Origin: VXLM01 sp034421575
GTDB taxonomy: Bacteria > Chloroflexota > Dehalococcoidia > Lucifugimonadales > VXLM01
Length of the DNA: 64,000 bases
Assembly: GCA_034421575.1 (NCBI GenBank)
Contig: DAOUKG010000036.1
Span: forward strand, 1-64,000
Direction: 5' to 3'
In this document: one piece after another, positions 44,451 to 53,503 of the stretch
Position numbering within the stretch: the stretch's first letter is position 1
Layout: every line of letters starts with the position of its first letter
Notes under the pieces: model-generated
Told to the model about the DNA's origin: nothing
The model's database searches: none
Seen by the model: the letters and a program-made list of their open reading frames with translations, nothing else
Translations under genes and position numbers: made by a program

Positions 44451-44486
44451 AAAAGAGGATGCCGGCCCCTACGGCACCCTCTTTTA
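44451..44486 (-). terminator. Rho-independent terminator
   Basis: Stem AAAAGAGG-A-TGCCG pairing with CGGCA-C-CCTCTTTT with one mismatch. On - it is followed by TTTTTCTTTTCC, a good U tract. It ends the transcript of the zinc ribbon gene (stop at 44585) and could work weakly on +. Confidence 0.7.
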
Positions 44487-44584
44487 TTCACCGATCAATA
44501 CCGACCGGCTAGAGGAGGACTTGTGTCTATTGTTCAGCGACCGCTAGGGTCCTGCCCTCCGGCCGCAGAACTCAATTTGTAGAA

Positions 44585-45064
44585 CTATCGCCAACCCTCG
44601 ACGCCCGACTTGCCGGGGATGAGGGAGACGCGATGACCGTCCGTGCACTTGAAACGCCGTTCCCTTGCCTCCGGCCGCTTGCCGGAGAGGGAAGCCTCTT
44701 CCATACCCCTGGAGCAGAACGGGCACTCAACGTCAAATCCCGCCCTGTTCCGAATCCTCACCACCTTCACGTGCGCCAGTCGCTCGGACAGCGCCGGGAA
44801 GTCACCGACGTATCGAAGAACGTAGTCGGTTGCGGAACTCAGGAGGTTCTTGGGCCCGGAGGGCATTTCCCGAGTGTAGCTGTAATCGACGTAGCCACAC
44901 ATGAGGCATTCCATTTCGTCGTAGCCCATGACCATTCGTGTGCCGCACCGCTTGCAAAGCGGTTCAGGCCTCGACATTGGGCCAGGCTTCATACTTACTT
45001 GTGGCGGGTGGATCGTTGCGGTCACCAAGGCGAAACCTCCTAAGTTTCGAATTCGTTCGTGCAT
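44585..45064 (-). CDS. Zinc ribbon protein of unknown function
   Basis: Up to 159 aa; an internal ATG (MKPGPMSRPEP) about 24 codons in may be the true start. First zinc ribbon CKRCG...CLMCGY; second Cys set CPFCSRG with a single later Cys (FKCTDG). The middle is basic and helical. The pattern suggests a small nucleic-acid-associated or regulatory protein, but I do not recognise the family. A terminator follows the stop. Confidence 0.6.
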   Translation of the reverse strand: MHERIRNLGGFALVTATIHPPQVSMKPGPMSRPEPLCKRCGTRMVMGYDEMECLMCGYVDYSYTREMPSGPKNLLSSATDYVLRYVGDFPALSERLAHVKVVRIRNRAGFDVECPFCSRGMEEASLSGKRPEARERRFKCTDGHRVSLIPGKSGVEGWR

Positions 45065-45542
45065 GTGCCGAACGTCGACGGCTTGCCTGGGCGTTTGATA
45101 CTCTCTAATCCGAATGTTCCAGCCTTGTCACGAGCACGTTCAATCACTGCCGCAAATGTGCGCAGGCTTGCTTTACCGTGACGAGACTACGTTGGACGTG
45201 CGCGAGCACCTCCCAAGGATGATGGTATGCAAACCCCCATGGACGCGCTATGCTCTTCCGAGCCAGTAGACTGACCGGCGGCACAGTGCCAAATACACAC
45301 GGTGGAAAGAAGAGAAGTCGAGGAAGTGCGTTCGTATGCCAAACGTTCGGTCGATGAGAACATCAGCGCTCTGTGTACCTGTCTGCCAAATTGATCTTAG
45401 TTCGAAACACTATACAGGATATAGGCCATATCTTGTCAAGTTGATTTCCCGAAAGTTTTCAGTAATTTTTTGGTTAATATCCAATACATTTGTTCGGAAC
45501 ATTTGAGGCATCTATACTCTCTAATATGAGGAGACACAGTGC
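45065..45542. other. AT-rich intergenic region with divergent control
   Basis: 478 bp between the zinc ribbon gene (-) and the GNAT gene (+). The last 150 bp are clearly AT-richer than the rest of the window. It holds GTTCGAAAC near 45401 and GTTCGGAAC at 45492-45500, two similar near-palindromes that could be operators, and a promoter at 45490-45518. No gene is seen. Confidence 0.55.
45490..45518 (+). promoter_or_regulatory. Promoter of the GNAT gene
   Basis: TTGTTC (45490-45495), 17-bp spacer, TATACT (45513-45518). AGGAGA follows at 45530-45535, 8 bp before the ATG. GTTCGGAAC overlaps the -35 region. Confidence 0.6.
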
Positions 45543-46364
45543 ATGGACATGATCGGCGAAAACCTACAAGAGAGAATCACCGCGTGGACGGAGCGATTGA
45601 TCGGAGTCCCGCTCTCCGCGTTGGGAGGCCATCCGATGCCGGCGCTCACCCCCGACCCTGAGGCGGAGTGGATGCACCATCTCGTCGCCATCAGGTGCGG
45701 TGACGCGAGCGCCCTGGTGGCAACCGAAGACATCTGCGACGCCGTCCGTCCCATCATGCCCAATCTCCATGCGGACCTCGTATTCGCCCCCTTCGGGATC
45801 TATGAACTTTCGCGCGTCACCCTACCCTTGGGCATCGCGGTCTGGGGGCCGAGCTTCTATCTCTTCGGCGACAGGGAGACCGTAGACCCCAACGTTGACG
45901 AGCGGGTGGTGAAGATCGGTGCTGAAGAGCTGGCGAACGTGGACTTCGATATCTTCTGGCACTGCCAGCGAGAGGCTCTTGCCGGTTTCGCCGTGTATGA
46001 GGGAGACGATCTCGCCGCCCTGGCCACCGTCACCGACCACGGCGAACCGGTCTGGGAAATCGGCATGGAGACCCATCCAAATGCACAGACAAGAGGGCTC
46101 GGTCGCGCCGTGGTCAACGCCGCCGCCAACTGGATACTGGGAAATGACCGGATCGTCCTGGCGACGGTGGGGACCTTCAACATCCCCTCGGCGAGAACGC
46201 TGCGTTCCGTCGGCCTGCGGTACGCCTACATGACAATCGACGGAAAACCGGGACCCTTCATGGTGCAGCCGCAGCCACTGGGAAGCCCCAGGGCCGGCGA
46301 GACTCTGTACCAGTACTATCCGGACTGGGCGACCACCAAGGGAATACTCCCGAGACCGAAGTAG
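45543..46364 (+). CDS. GNAT-family N-acetyltransferase
   Basis: 273 aa. The C-terminal half is a GNAT domain: WEIGMETHPNAQTRGLGRAV (residues about 175-194) includes the acetyl-CoA-binding Q/RxxGxG/A-type loop, then NAAANWIL and the C-terminal TFNIPSARTLRSVGLRY, the usual N-x-x-S-x-x-x-x-x-x-G-F/L motif. The N-terminal 150 residues are not recognisable and may set specificity. Small-molecule amine acetylation or resistance is possible; substrate unknown. Good promoter and ribosome site. Confidence 0.8.
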   Translation: MDMIGENLQERITAWTERLIGVPLSALGGHPMPALTPDPEAEWMHHLVAIRCGDASALVATEDICDAVRPIMPNLHADLVFAPFGIYELSRVTLPLGIAVWGPSFYLFGDRETVDPNVDERVVKIGAEELANVDFDIFWHCQREALAGFAVYEGDDLAALATVTDHGEPVWEIGMETHPNAQTRGLGRAVVNAAANWILGNDRIVLATVGTFNIPSARTLRSVGLRYAYMTIDGKPGPFMVQPQPLGSPRAGETLYQYYPDWATTKGILPRPK

Positions 46365-46395
46365 CGGGTCAGTAGAAGAGGATTGCACGCCTGCG

Positions 46396-47235
46396 TCAGA
46401 TACCCAACAGCCTCTTGGCGTTCCCCCCCATAATCAGGTCCTTTTCGGACCGGGACAGCGCCGACGACTCCACCTGCCCCATGACTTTGCGAGCTCGGAC
46501 GAGAGGATAGTCGCTTCCCATCAAAATGCGCTCAGGCCCGATCACCGACGCAACCGTCTCGAATATCCGCGCGTCATACAGCAAAGTAGTCGCAGCGGAA
46601 TCGAAGTAGGTGTGGTTTAGTCTGTCCGCGACCTCCGGCATCAGGGAATAGAACGGCAGACCTCCTCCCCAGTGAGAGCACACGATGGTGGATTCAGGGA
46701 AGTTCCGGATGAATCGCAAGAGCACGTCCGGCGACGTCTTCCCTTTCCCCGGGTACTCATGGCCGACCGGCTCGGACGAATGTGTTGTGACGATCAGATC
46801 ATGTTCTCTTGCGACCTCCATCAGCGGGGTCATCGTGTCGAGGTCGCCCAGATCATACCCCTGCGTGTGCGGGTGCAGCTCTCCAATGCCTCGAAGTCCC
46901 TCTTCGGCGCAGCGACGCGCCTCTTGCACAGCTTCACTACCCCATGCTGAGTTTACGCCGGCAAAGCCTACGAGCCGGTTGGGATACTTGGAAACGGCTT
47001 GTATCAAATAGTCATTCGCTGCCTGCGCCAGTTCTATGTCCGTCCACCCGATGCCCATCACCACCGAGACGTCCACACCGTCCTCGTCCATCCGCCGAAC
47101 GAGTCGTTCCGCGGTCGCCATTGGTGCCTTCGGGCTTGCGAACAGCTCGCCGAACGTGGCGTCGCGCTTCAGGTAGTACTCACGCCGCGCCCGGAGCCAA
47201 GGAGGATAGATGTGAGTGAGAAAGTCGATAATCAC
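46396..47235 (-). CDS. Amidohydrolase-2 family TIM-barrel hydrolase
   Basis: 279 aa of the COG2159 (ACMSD/resorcylate decarboxylase-like) group: GIGWTDIELAQAANDYL, FAGVNSAW, GIGELHPHTQGY, VTTHSSEPVGH, CSHWGGGLPF and GSDYPLVRA. The metal-site opening normally reads D-x-H-x-H, but here it is DFLTHIYP: the first His of the pair is Leu (CTC where CAC is expected). Other metal-site residues (H in THSSE, H in SHWGG, D in GSDYP) are kept. Activity may be altered, or a different metal mode is used. Substrate unknown. Confidence 0.8.
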   Translation of the reverse strand: MIIDFLTHIYPPWLRARREYYLKRDATFGELFASPKAPMATAERLVRRMDEDGVDVSVVMGIGWTDIELAQAANDYLIQAVSKYPNRLVGFAGVNSAWGSEAVQEARRCAEEGLRGIGELHPHTQGYDLGDLDTMTPLMEVAREHDLIVTTHSSEPVGHEYPGKGKTSPDVLLRFIRNFPESTIVCSHWGGGLPFYSLMPEVADRLNHTYFDSAATTLLYDARIFETVASVIGPERILMGSDYPLVRARKVMGQVESSALSRSEKDLIMGGNAKRLLGI

Positions 47236-47326
47236 GGGAATACTTCATACGGTGCAAGGGAATTGTGCCACCATTGTAGCGGTTTCACGAAGAGGCGACG
47301 GCAGCTCGTCTGCTATGCCTCGCTCT

Positions 47327-49303
47327 CTACATCCCGTCCGCAACCGAGAAGTCCCCAATCGAGAAGCTGCCGATACAGTAGTCCACGACCGGCCTCCACT
47401 CGTCGAAGACATCCGCCGGCGCGTAGAAGACCACTATGAAGCCCGTCTCTCCCTCATGGATATACGCTAGCCGCACGCCCTTGGTGTGGCCCTCGTCGGC
47501 CTCAAAGTCCTCGATCAATATCGGCGCTCCGGTCGGGGTGACTATCTCTCGGCTGGCGGTGACCTGCTCACTAAAGACAGGTAGGCCGTTAACGAGAGGA
47601 GAACGAAGTACGAAAAGGTCGAGCGGAATATCCTCATTGGGCTCCCGTCTAAGGTGCTTCATGTCTCCCTTCCCAAGAGCGACTGTCTGACCTCGGAAAC
47701 CCTGCTCGAACAGTACTGCGCCTAGAATCTCCGCATGATCTCCGCCTGCGATGTTGAGCGGGTAGTCGATGTGAACCGCAGACGACGTTTTCTCGAATGA
47801 GTGCCGAAGCATGTCTCCAGCCGAGCTCTCGATCGTGTCAACGGGTTTCTTCGGTTTGTTGGACGGTGTTGAGTTGGACGGTATATGAAAGGCCGACAGG
47901 GTATAGCCCGCTATTTCACCTTTGGACTGAATAGCGATTGTGTATTCTCCGTCCACGGAGGCTCGGTAGTCGATCTCTCCTCGCCTCCCCCCCGCAGAGA
48001 CAATTTCATACGGCGCTGCGTCGGGATAGCTTATTGTCATGCGTGATTCATGGACGCTCTCGGTACGCAAGCCAACCAGTTGTCCTTTCTTCAGGTCGAT
48101 TGTGTACCAATCACTATCATGCCACGTGTCTAACACCGCATGAATTGTTTGTCCTATCTGCAGTTGCGCGCCGTCATCGGGGTCGTGATACCTTACCAAC
48201 GGAACAGAACTCTTGATTACGACCTCACGTTCCAGATCGTATCGCTGCCTGACCACAACGAACCACGTTCCGTAATAGCAACATGAGTCCTGCAAGCCGC
48301 TTCGTGTCGAGTGGAAAGCGGGGCTGAAGTCGGCGTATCCGTTTTCGTAAAACAGTCCGTACTCAACTTCCGGGGTCGTATCGAAATCGATGGTAATGGA
48401 GGCCTCGGAGAGGTCCCGAAAGAAGAGTGTCTCGGTATCTGCGCGCCCGCGCAGAACGAACTTGTGCTCATAAGTACCTTGGTCTTTGGACAGCGGGCGT
48501 GATCCTGCCAGAGAGGCCTCATCACCGCTCACGATCCTCTTCAGCCTGTTTCGTACGACATTTGAAGAGGTTCCCGAGCCTCCATTTTCGTTCCCCCGCA
48601 ATTGAACTCCAATCACCTCGCCCTTGCCATTCGTTATAGTGCCACCACTCATTCCAAACCTAACCGCTGCCGTAACAAATATCTCCGCGACATCAGCATC
48701 TCTCCAATAGTGGTTGCGCCTTAAGTATCCTGTGGAAGCGAACAGTCCGGCAAAGCTCACTGGATATCCAACGACAAATACGGAGGCCCCTTCGATTTCG
48801 TTGTCAGCGTTCGCGAATTCGACATGGGGGGCAGAGGTATCGATAGGACCCAAGAACGCAAGGTCGGCCAGGTATTCATAGGAGACGACCGGCACGTCTT
48901 TATGCTCGACACCGTTCTCGAACACAACGTCAGCGACCGTATTGGGCCACACGACATGGGCGGCCGTTACGATGTAGCTCCCCTCCACGACAAACCCACT
49001 GCCTACTTCCGAGTCTCTAATGCGAATTTTCACCATCGACGGGACGACCCTTTGTACTGCATCGGGCAGTGGCGTAGCCACAGCGGTTGCGGTGGGTGAC
49101 GGTAACGGTATGGCTGTTGGCGTGGTCGTCGGCGTAGGAATAGGCGTTGCTGTGGCAGTAGGCGTCGCGGTCGGCGGTACGGACGTGGGCGTGGCAGGCT
49201 CGGCAGTTGCCTGAGTGGTCGTTGTAGGTTCGGGGTCATCGCCACACGCGGCGAACAACGCCAGAGCGAGCGCCGTCAACGGTCCGACAAGCCTGGCGAT
49301 CAT
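47327..49303 (-). CDS. Secreted lipoprotein trypsin-like serine protease
   Basis: 658 aa from the ATG at 49303, chosen because it starts a lipoprotein signal (hydrophobic LTALALALFAAC, Cys20). Residues 25-80 are a long Thr/Pro/Ala-rich linker. The S1C/Do-type protease domain follows: H116 (TAAHVV), D147 (LADLAF) and S219 (GMSGGT). The C-terminal 400 residues hold beta-rich regions, including one like a pre-peptidase C-terminal domain (about 330-500; DSDWYTIDLKKGQLVGLR). No PDZ domain is visible, so not a canonical DegP. Probably anchored outside the membrane for envelope quality control or nutrition. Confidence 0.82.
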   Translation of the reverse strand: MIARLVGPLTALALALFAACGDDPEPTTTTQATAEPATPTSVPPTATPTATATPIPTPTTTPTAIPLPSPTATAVATPLPDAVQRVVPSMVKIRIRDSEVGSGFVVEGSYIVTAAHVVWPNTVADVVFENGVEHKDVPVVSYEYLADLAFLGPIDTSAPHVEFANADNEIEGASVFVVGYPVSFAGLFASTGYLRRNHYWRDADVAEIFVTAAVRFGMSGGTITNGKGEVIGVQLRGNENGGSGTSSNVVRNRLKRIVSGDEASLAGSRPLSKDQGTYEHKFVLRGRADTETLFFRDLSEASITIDFDTTPEVEYGLFYENGYADFSPAFHSTRSGLQDSCCYYGTWFVVVRQRYDLEREVVIKSSVPLVRYHDPDDGAQLQIGQTIHAVLDTWHDSDWYTIDLKKGQLVGLRTESVHESRMTISYPDAAPYEIVSAGGRRGEIDYRASVDGEYTIAIQSKGEIAGYTLSAFHIPSNSTPSNKPKKPVDTIESSAGDMLRHSFEKTSSAVHIDYPLNIAGGDHAEILGAVLFEQGFRGQTVALGKGDMKHLRREPNEDIPLDLFVLRSPLVNGLPVFSEQVTASREIVTPTGAPILIEDFEADEGHTKGVRLAYIHEGETGFIVVFYAPADVFDEWRPVVDYCIGSFSIGDFSVADGM

Positions 49304-49308
49304 AGGCC

Positions 49309-49800
49309 TCACCCTTGCCTTTCGAGCACCCGTGTGACCACCTCGATCTCGTCGATGACTTCGCTGAGCGTCGGAAACTGGTACCGCTCCAGGGTTTCGT
49401 AGAGCATTTCTTCGCCCGTGCGGGGATCGAACACCCTGTGATGATAGTCGTCGTCGTAGAAGTGGATGTTGTGGTATCGCAGTACCGGATGCCCGCCCTC
49501 GACCCATGCGGCATACCGGTATGAAATCCCGCGAACTTTGCAGAGGCCGCCGATGTAGCGCGTTTCCAGCCGCTTGTCGACTTCCAAGACTACGCCGCGG
49601 CGACAGTACACGAGGCCGGTAAGATCAATGGCGCGTCCTGGGGCATCCTCGGTGAACGTGATAGTGTTGGGGCGTGAACGGTCTATGAACGGGTGTTCAT
49701 TAATGCGCTTGTGGTGGATGGACTCGTAGTGGTCCCAGGTGTTCCAGTCGTGGGGGTCTCGTTGGTAAGGTAATGAAGAACGGTGCAGTCCTGCATCCAC
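49309..49800 (-). CDS. DUF6516-like putative toxin
   Basis: 163 aa if read from the GTG at 49800; the true start may be later. The second half has the strand-rich pattern LVYCRRGVVLEVDKRLETRY, GHPVLRYHNIHF, YHHRVFDPRTGEE and FPTLSEVIDEIEVV, resembling DUF6516 proteins reported as type II toxins. The upstream ORF on the same strand looks like a partner antitoxin but overlaps this frame by 118 bp, too much for a simple pair, so a later start or a frameshift is possible. Assignment is tentative. Confidence 0.55.
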   Translation of the reverse strand: MDAGLHRSSLPYQRDPHDWNTWDHYESIHHKRINEHPFIDRSRPNTITFTEDAPGRAIDLTGLVYCRRGVVLEVDKRLETRYIGGLCKVRGISYRYAAWVEGGHPVLRYHNIHFYDDDYHHRVFDPRTGEEMLYETLERYQFPTLSEVIDEIEVVTRVLERQG

Positions 49801-49952
49801 TTCAATTTCTCGTCCGTTTCATGTTCACTGCCGTCTTGAAGCGCTCGCGCCATCTCGTCGGACGACATCTCATAACGCTGCTCATAGGCCTTGATTCGCT
49901 CGACGAGGATGTCCTCCATCGGTCGATCCAGCTTGATTACGGGGATGCCCAT
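49683..49952 (-). CDS. Putative antitoxin upstream of the DUF6516-like gene
   Basis: 89 aa from the ATG at 49952. The first 60 residues are antitoxin-like: IPVIKLDRPMEDILVERIKA, then a helix YEMSSDEMARAL and ETDEKLKWMQD. The last 25 residues (Thr/Ser/Pro-rich) read like out-of-frame translation of the toxin gene beneath, so the functional protein may end earlier or the gene may be frameshifted at its 3' end. Partnership is inferred from position. Confidence 0.5.
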   Translation of the reverse strand: MGIPVIKLDRPMEDILVERIKAYEQRYEMSSDEMARALQDGSEHETDEKLKWMQDCTVLHYLTNETPTTGTPGTTTSPSTTSALMNTRS

Positions 49953-50114
49953 CGTTCGCTCCGCCCTTCCGGTGATGTAGTACATGTGTATCACAGTACG
50001 CCAATCATCGTCAATCTGGCTTTGGCCTTCTGCAACCCTGCGTCCTCATCTCATTCGTTGTAATATACTTAGAGAAGACCCGATTTGAGGCCGGGCCTTT
50101 GGAAGGACGGGCGT

Positions 50115-52757
50115 ATGCTCAAGACCGTGACAAACCTCATCACCGGCGGTGGCGATAGAGCCATAAAGCGCCTTCGCCCCGACGTTGAAGCCGTCGCATC
50201 GTGGGAGACCGAGCTTGAAAGACTCTCCGACGAAGAACTGCGGGCCAAGACCGATGAGTTCAGGGCCCTTCTGGCCGAGGGTGAAGACCTCGACGACATT
50301 CGGTCCGAGGCGTTTGCCGTCGTGCGTGAGGCCTCCAAGCGGACGATTGGTCTGCGCCATTTCGACGTCCAGATAATGGGTGGCGTCGTTCTCCACGAGG
50401 GCAAGATCGCCGAGATGAGGACGGGCGAGGGCAAGACCCTAGTCGCCACCCTTCCCTCGTACCTGAACGCCCTCACCGGCCGCGGCGTCCACGTCGTAAC
50501 CGTCAATGACTACCTCGCCAAGCGCGACGCCCAGTGGATGGGCGGCATATACCACGCGCTCGGCGTCTCGGTGGCATCTCTCCAACACCAGTCCGCCTAT
50601 CTTTACGACCCCACGGTCGAAGGTGCAAAGAAGGGGTTCGAGAACCTTCGGCCCATCACGAGGCAAGAGGCGTACCAGGCCAACATCACCTACGGCACGA
50701 ACAGCGAGTTCGGGTTCGACTACTTGCGCGACGCTATGGCCGGAGACGATTCCATTCGCGTACAGCGGGAACGTCACTACGCGATCGTCGACGAGGTCGA
50801 CAACATCCTCATCGACGAGGCCCGGACGCCTCTGATCATCAGCGGCCCCGCGGAGGAGTCTGCCAAGGACTACCAGAGGTTCTCACGCTTAGTCTCGACC
50901 CTGCAGAAGGGAGTCGACTACACCGTCGACGAAAAACTGCGCTCAGTGTCGCTCACGCCGGAGGGCATGACGAAGCTGGAAAAGATGCTTCGCGTCAAGA
51001 ACATGTACGCGCCTGAGAACTTCCGGCTCGTCCACTTCGCGGAGAACGCCCTGAAGGCCCGCGCCGTTTATGAGCGCGACCGCGAGTACGTCGTTAAAGA
51101 CCGCGAGGTGGTCATCGTCGATGAGTTCACCGGACGCATGACGCCGGGACGACGGTTCGCCGACGGCCTGCACCAGGCCCTCGAGGCGAAGGAAGGCGTC
51201 CCTATCCAGCGTGAGTCGGTCACCTACGCCACGATCACCCTGCAGAATTACTTCCGACTCTATGAAAAGCTTGCGGGCATGACCGGTACCGCCGTTACCG
51301 AGGCCGAGGAGTTCTGGAAGATCTACAAGCTGGACGTTGTGGAAATCCCCACCAACGTGCCCATGATCCGTGAGGACCAGCCCGACTTCGTCTACAAGGA
51401 CCAGCAGGGCAAATACAAAGCCATAATCGACGAGATCGAGTCGCGGCACAACCGAGGCCAGCCCGTCCTCGTCGGGACTACGGACATCTCCAAGTCGGAG
51501 ATCATCAGCCAGATGCTCAACCGGCGGAAGATCAAGCACTCCGTCCTCAACGCCAAGCAGCACGAGCGCGAGGCCCTCGTCGTCGCCGAGGCGGGACGTC
51601 CGGGAGCCGTCACCGTCGCTACCAACATGGCGGGTCGCGGCACGGACATCGTGCTGGGCGGAAACCCGGAATTCGTGGACGACCTTTCGCAGGAGGACTG
51701 GGAACGCGACCACCAGACCGTTCTGGATGCGGGCGGGCTCTTCATCCTCGGTTCAGAGAAGCACGAGGCGCGCCGAATCGACAACCAGCTTAGGGGCCGT
51801 GCCGGGCGTCAAGGGGACCCTGGAGAGTCGCGATTCTACGTGGCGCTGGACGACGACCTGATGCGGCGATTCGGCGGCGATCGCATCCAGTCCGTCATGA
51901 GCTGGGCAGGCTTGGAGGATGACGCGCCCTTAGAGAACAAGATGGTCACCAAGGCAATCCAGGGCTCGCAGGTAAAGGTTGAGTCGCATCACTTCGATAT
52001 ACGCAAGCACCTCGTTGAGTACGACGACGTGGTCAATACCCACCGGGGCGTCATCTACGAGCAGCGCGACATGGTATTGGCCGGTTCCAACATGCGCGAC
52101 AACGTACAGGAGATGCTCGAAAAGGAGTTGATCGTAATCCTCGATAGCTTCCTGCAGGGTGGACGTGCCGACGACTGGGACGTCGAAGGTCTCATCGCCG
52201 ATCTGAGCACAGTCATGCCGCTCGACGAAAAGCTATCCGATCCCGACGCTGTCTTCGATATGTCAGCGGACGCGATTTACGACGAAGTGCTCGCCCATGC
52301 GAACCGGCAGTACGACCGGATGGAAGAGTTCTTCACTCCCGAGGTGATGCGCACCGTCGAGCGCGCCATCATGCTGCGCGTCATCGACTCCCACTGGGTG
52401 CAGCACCTGACGAGTATGGAGAACCTGCGGCAGGGGATCGGCCTTTACTCGTACGGACAGCGCGACCCTCTCGTCATGTACAAGACGAAGGGATTCGAGC
52501 AGTTCCAGACTCTAACCGACCGCATCCAGTCCGACGTGGCGCGAATGATCTTCCGCGTGCAGGACGCCGGTCCGCCTCCTCAGCGTGGACGCTCCCGGCG
52601 GAACGGGCCATCCAACGGAGGGGCGCCGGCCAAAGCCGCCGCTGCTCCGGCATCTGGAGTCCCCGGCGGGGAGACGGACGCCAACGGACGTAAGCTCTCA
52701 CGCGCTGAGCGCCGCGCCATTCAGCGAATGGAAAAGAAGGCCAACAAGAGGCGCTAG
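50115..52757 (+). CDS. secA: Protein translocase ATPase SecA
   Basis: 880 aa from the ATG at 50115 (GGAAGG 8 bp upstream). Drives preprotein export through SecYEG. NBD1 Walker A MRTGEGKT near residue 101 and DEVDNILIDEARTPL near 207; preprotein cross-linking region; NBD2 with VGTTDISKSE, TNMAGRGTDI and GRAGRQGDPGESRF; scaffold and wing domains follow. The C-terminal tail is Ala/Pro/Gly-rich then basic (SRAERRAIQRMEKKANKRR) and lacks the CxCx8CH zinc motif, so SecB-type binding is not expected. Followed 20 bp later by ccmA. Confidence 0.97.
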   Translation: MLKTVTNLITGGGDRAIKRLRPDVEAVASWETELERLSDEELRAKTDEFRALLAEGEDLDDIRSEAFAVVREASKRTIGLRHFDVQIMGGVVLHEGKIAEMRTGEGKTLVATLPSYLNALTGRGVHVVTVNDYLAKRDAQWMGGIYHALGVSVASLQHQSAYLYDPTVEGAKKGFENLRPITRQEAYQANITYGTNSEFGFDYLRDAMAGDDSIRVQRERHYAIVDEVDNILIDEARTPLIISGPAEESAKDYQRFSRLVSTLQKGVDYTVDEKLRSVSLTPEGMTKLEKMLRVKNMYAPENFRLVHFAENALKARAVYERDREYVVKDREVVIVDEFTGRMTPGRRFADGLHQALEAKEGVPIQRESVTYATITLQNYFRLYEKLAGMTGTAVTEAEEFWKIYKLDVVEIPTNVPMIREDQPDFVYKDQQGKYKAIIDEIESRHNRGQPVLVGTTDISKSEIISQMLNRRKIKHSVLNAKQHEREALVVAEAGRPGAVTVATNMAGRGTDIVLGGNPEFVDDLSQEDWERDHQTVLDAGGLFILGSEKHEARRIDNQLRGRAGRQGDPGESRFYVALDDDLMRRFGGDRIQSVMSWAGLEDDAPLENKMVTKAIQGSQVKVESHHFDIRKHLVEYDDVVNTHRGVIYEQRDMVLAGSNMRDNVQEMLEKELIVILDSFLQGGRADDWDVEGLIADLSTVMPLDEKLSDPDAVFDMSADAIYDEVLAHANRQYDRMEEFFTPEVMRTVERAIMLRVIDSHWVQHLTSMENLRQGIGLYSYGQRDPLVMYKTKGFEQFQTLTDRIQSDVARMIFRVQDAGPPPQRGRSRRNGPSNGGAPAKAAAAPASGVPGGETDANGRKLSRAERRAIQRMEKKANKRR

Positions 52758-52777
52758 CGCGCCCTCTGCGGTAACCC

Positions 52778-53503
52778 ATGACTGACGCCATCCCCCCGGG
52801 ACCGGCCATCGACGTGCAAGGCGTGAGCAAGGCCTACGGTCGCTCCATAGCTCTGAACGACATTAGCCTGAGCGTGCCGTGGGGGACAGTGCTAACCGTG
52901 TTCGGCGCGAACGGCTCCGGCAAGACCACGTTGATCAAGGTGCTGGCAACGCTGTCGAAGCCTGATGTCGGAAAGGTCAGCATCGGCGGCCTCGATCCAA
53001 GACGCGACGGGCCATACGCCCGGCGCTTGATCGGCGTTCTCACCCATGATCCGCTGCTCTACGACGACCTCACCGCACGCGAGAACCTTCGTTTCGCCGC
53101 CCTCATGTTTGGCATCGAAAGCCCTGGAGAGCGGATCGAGGCCGTCGCTGACAAGCTCGACATCGCATCCCGCCTAGACCAGCGAGTAGGCACACTTTCG
53201 CACGGCTGGAAGAAACGCTTCTCCCTGGCCCGGGCGCTCCTTCATGATCCTCCCATACTTCTCATGGACGAGCCGGAGAGTGGACTGGACGCACAGGCCC
53301 TCACCGGTCTCGGCAATCTCCTCAGGGAGGAATCGGAGCCGCGTCGCGCCGTCGTCCTGACCACACACAACTTCGAGCGTGGAATCGAGTTCAGTGATGA
53401 GGTTGCCATCCTGGCGAAGGGCCGCATGGTGTACCGCGAGTCAACATCCGGAGTCGGCGACTCCGACACTCTCAGACAGACCTACGGGCAACTCATCCAA
53501 TGA
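52778..53503 (+). CDS. ccmA: Haem exporter ABC ATPase CcmA
   Basis: 241-aa ABC ATPase: Walker A GANGSGKTT (44-52), LSHGWKKRFSLARALL signature near 146, Walker B ILLMDEPESGLD and the H-loop VVLTTHNF. The signature LSHGWKKR deviates from LSGGQ as CcmA proteins do. It overlaps ccmB by 4 bp. With CcmB it forms the ABC complex of cytochrome c maturation, which loads haem onto CcmE. Other ccm genes are not in the window. Confidence 0.9.
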   Translation: MTDAIPPGPAIDVQGVSKAYGRSIALNDISLSVPWGTVLTVFGANGSGKTTLIKVLATLSKPDVGKVSIGGLDPRRDGPYARRLIGVLTHDPLLYDDLTARENLRFAALMFGIESPGERIEAVADKLDIASRLDQRVGTLSHGWKKRFSLARALLHDPPILLMDEPESGLDAQALTGLGNLLREESEPRRAVVLTTHNFERGIEFSDEVAILAKGRMVYRESTSGVGDSDTLRQTYGQLIQ

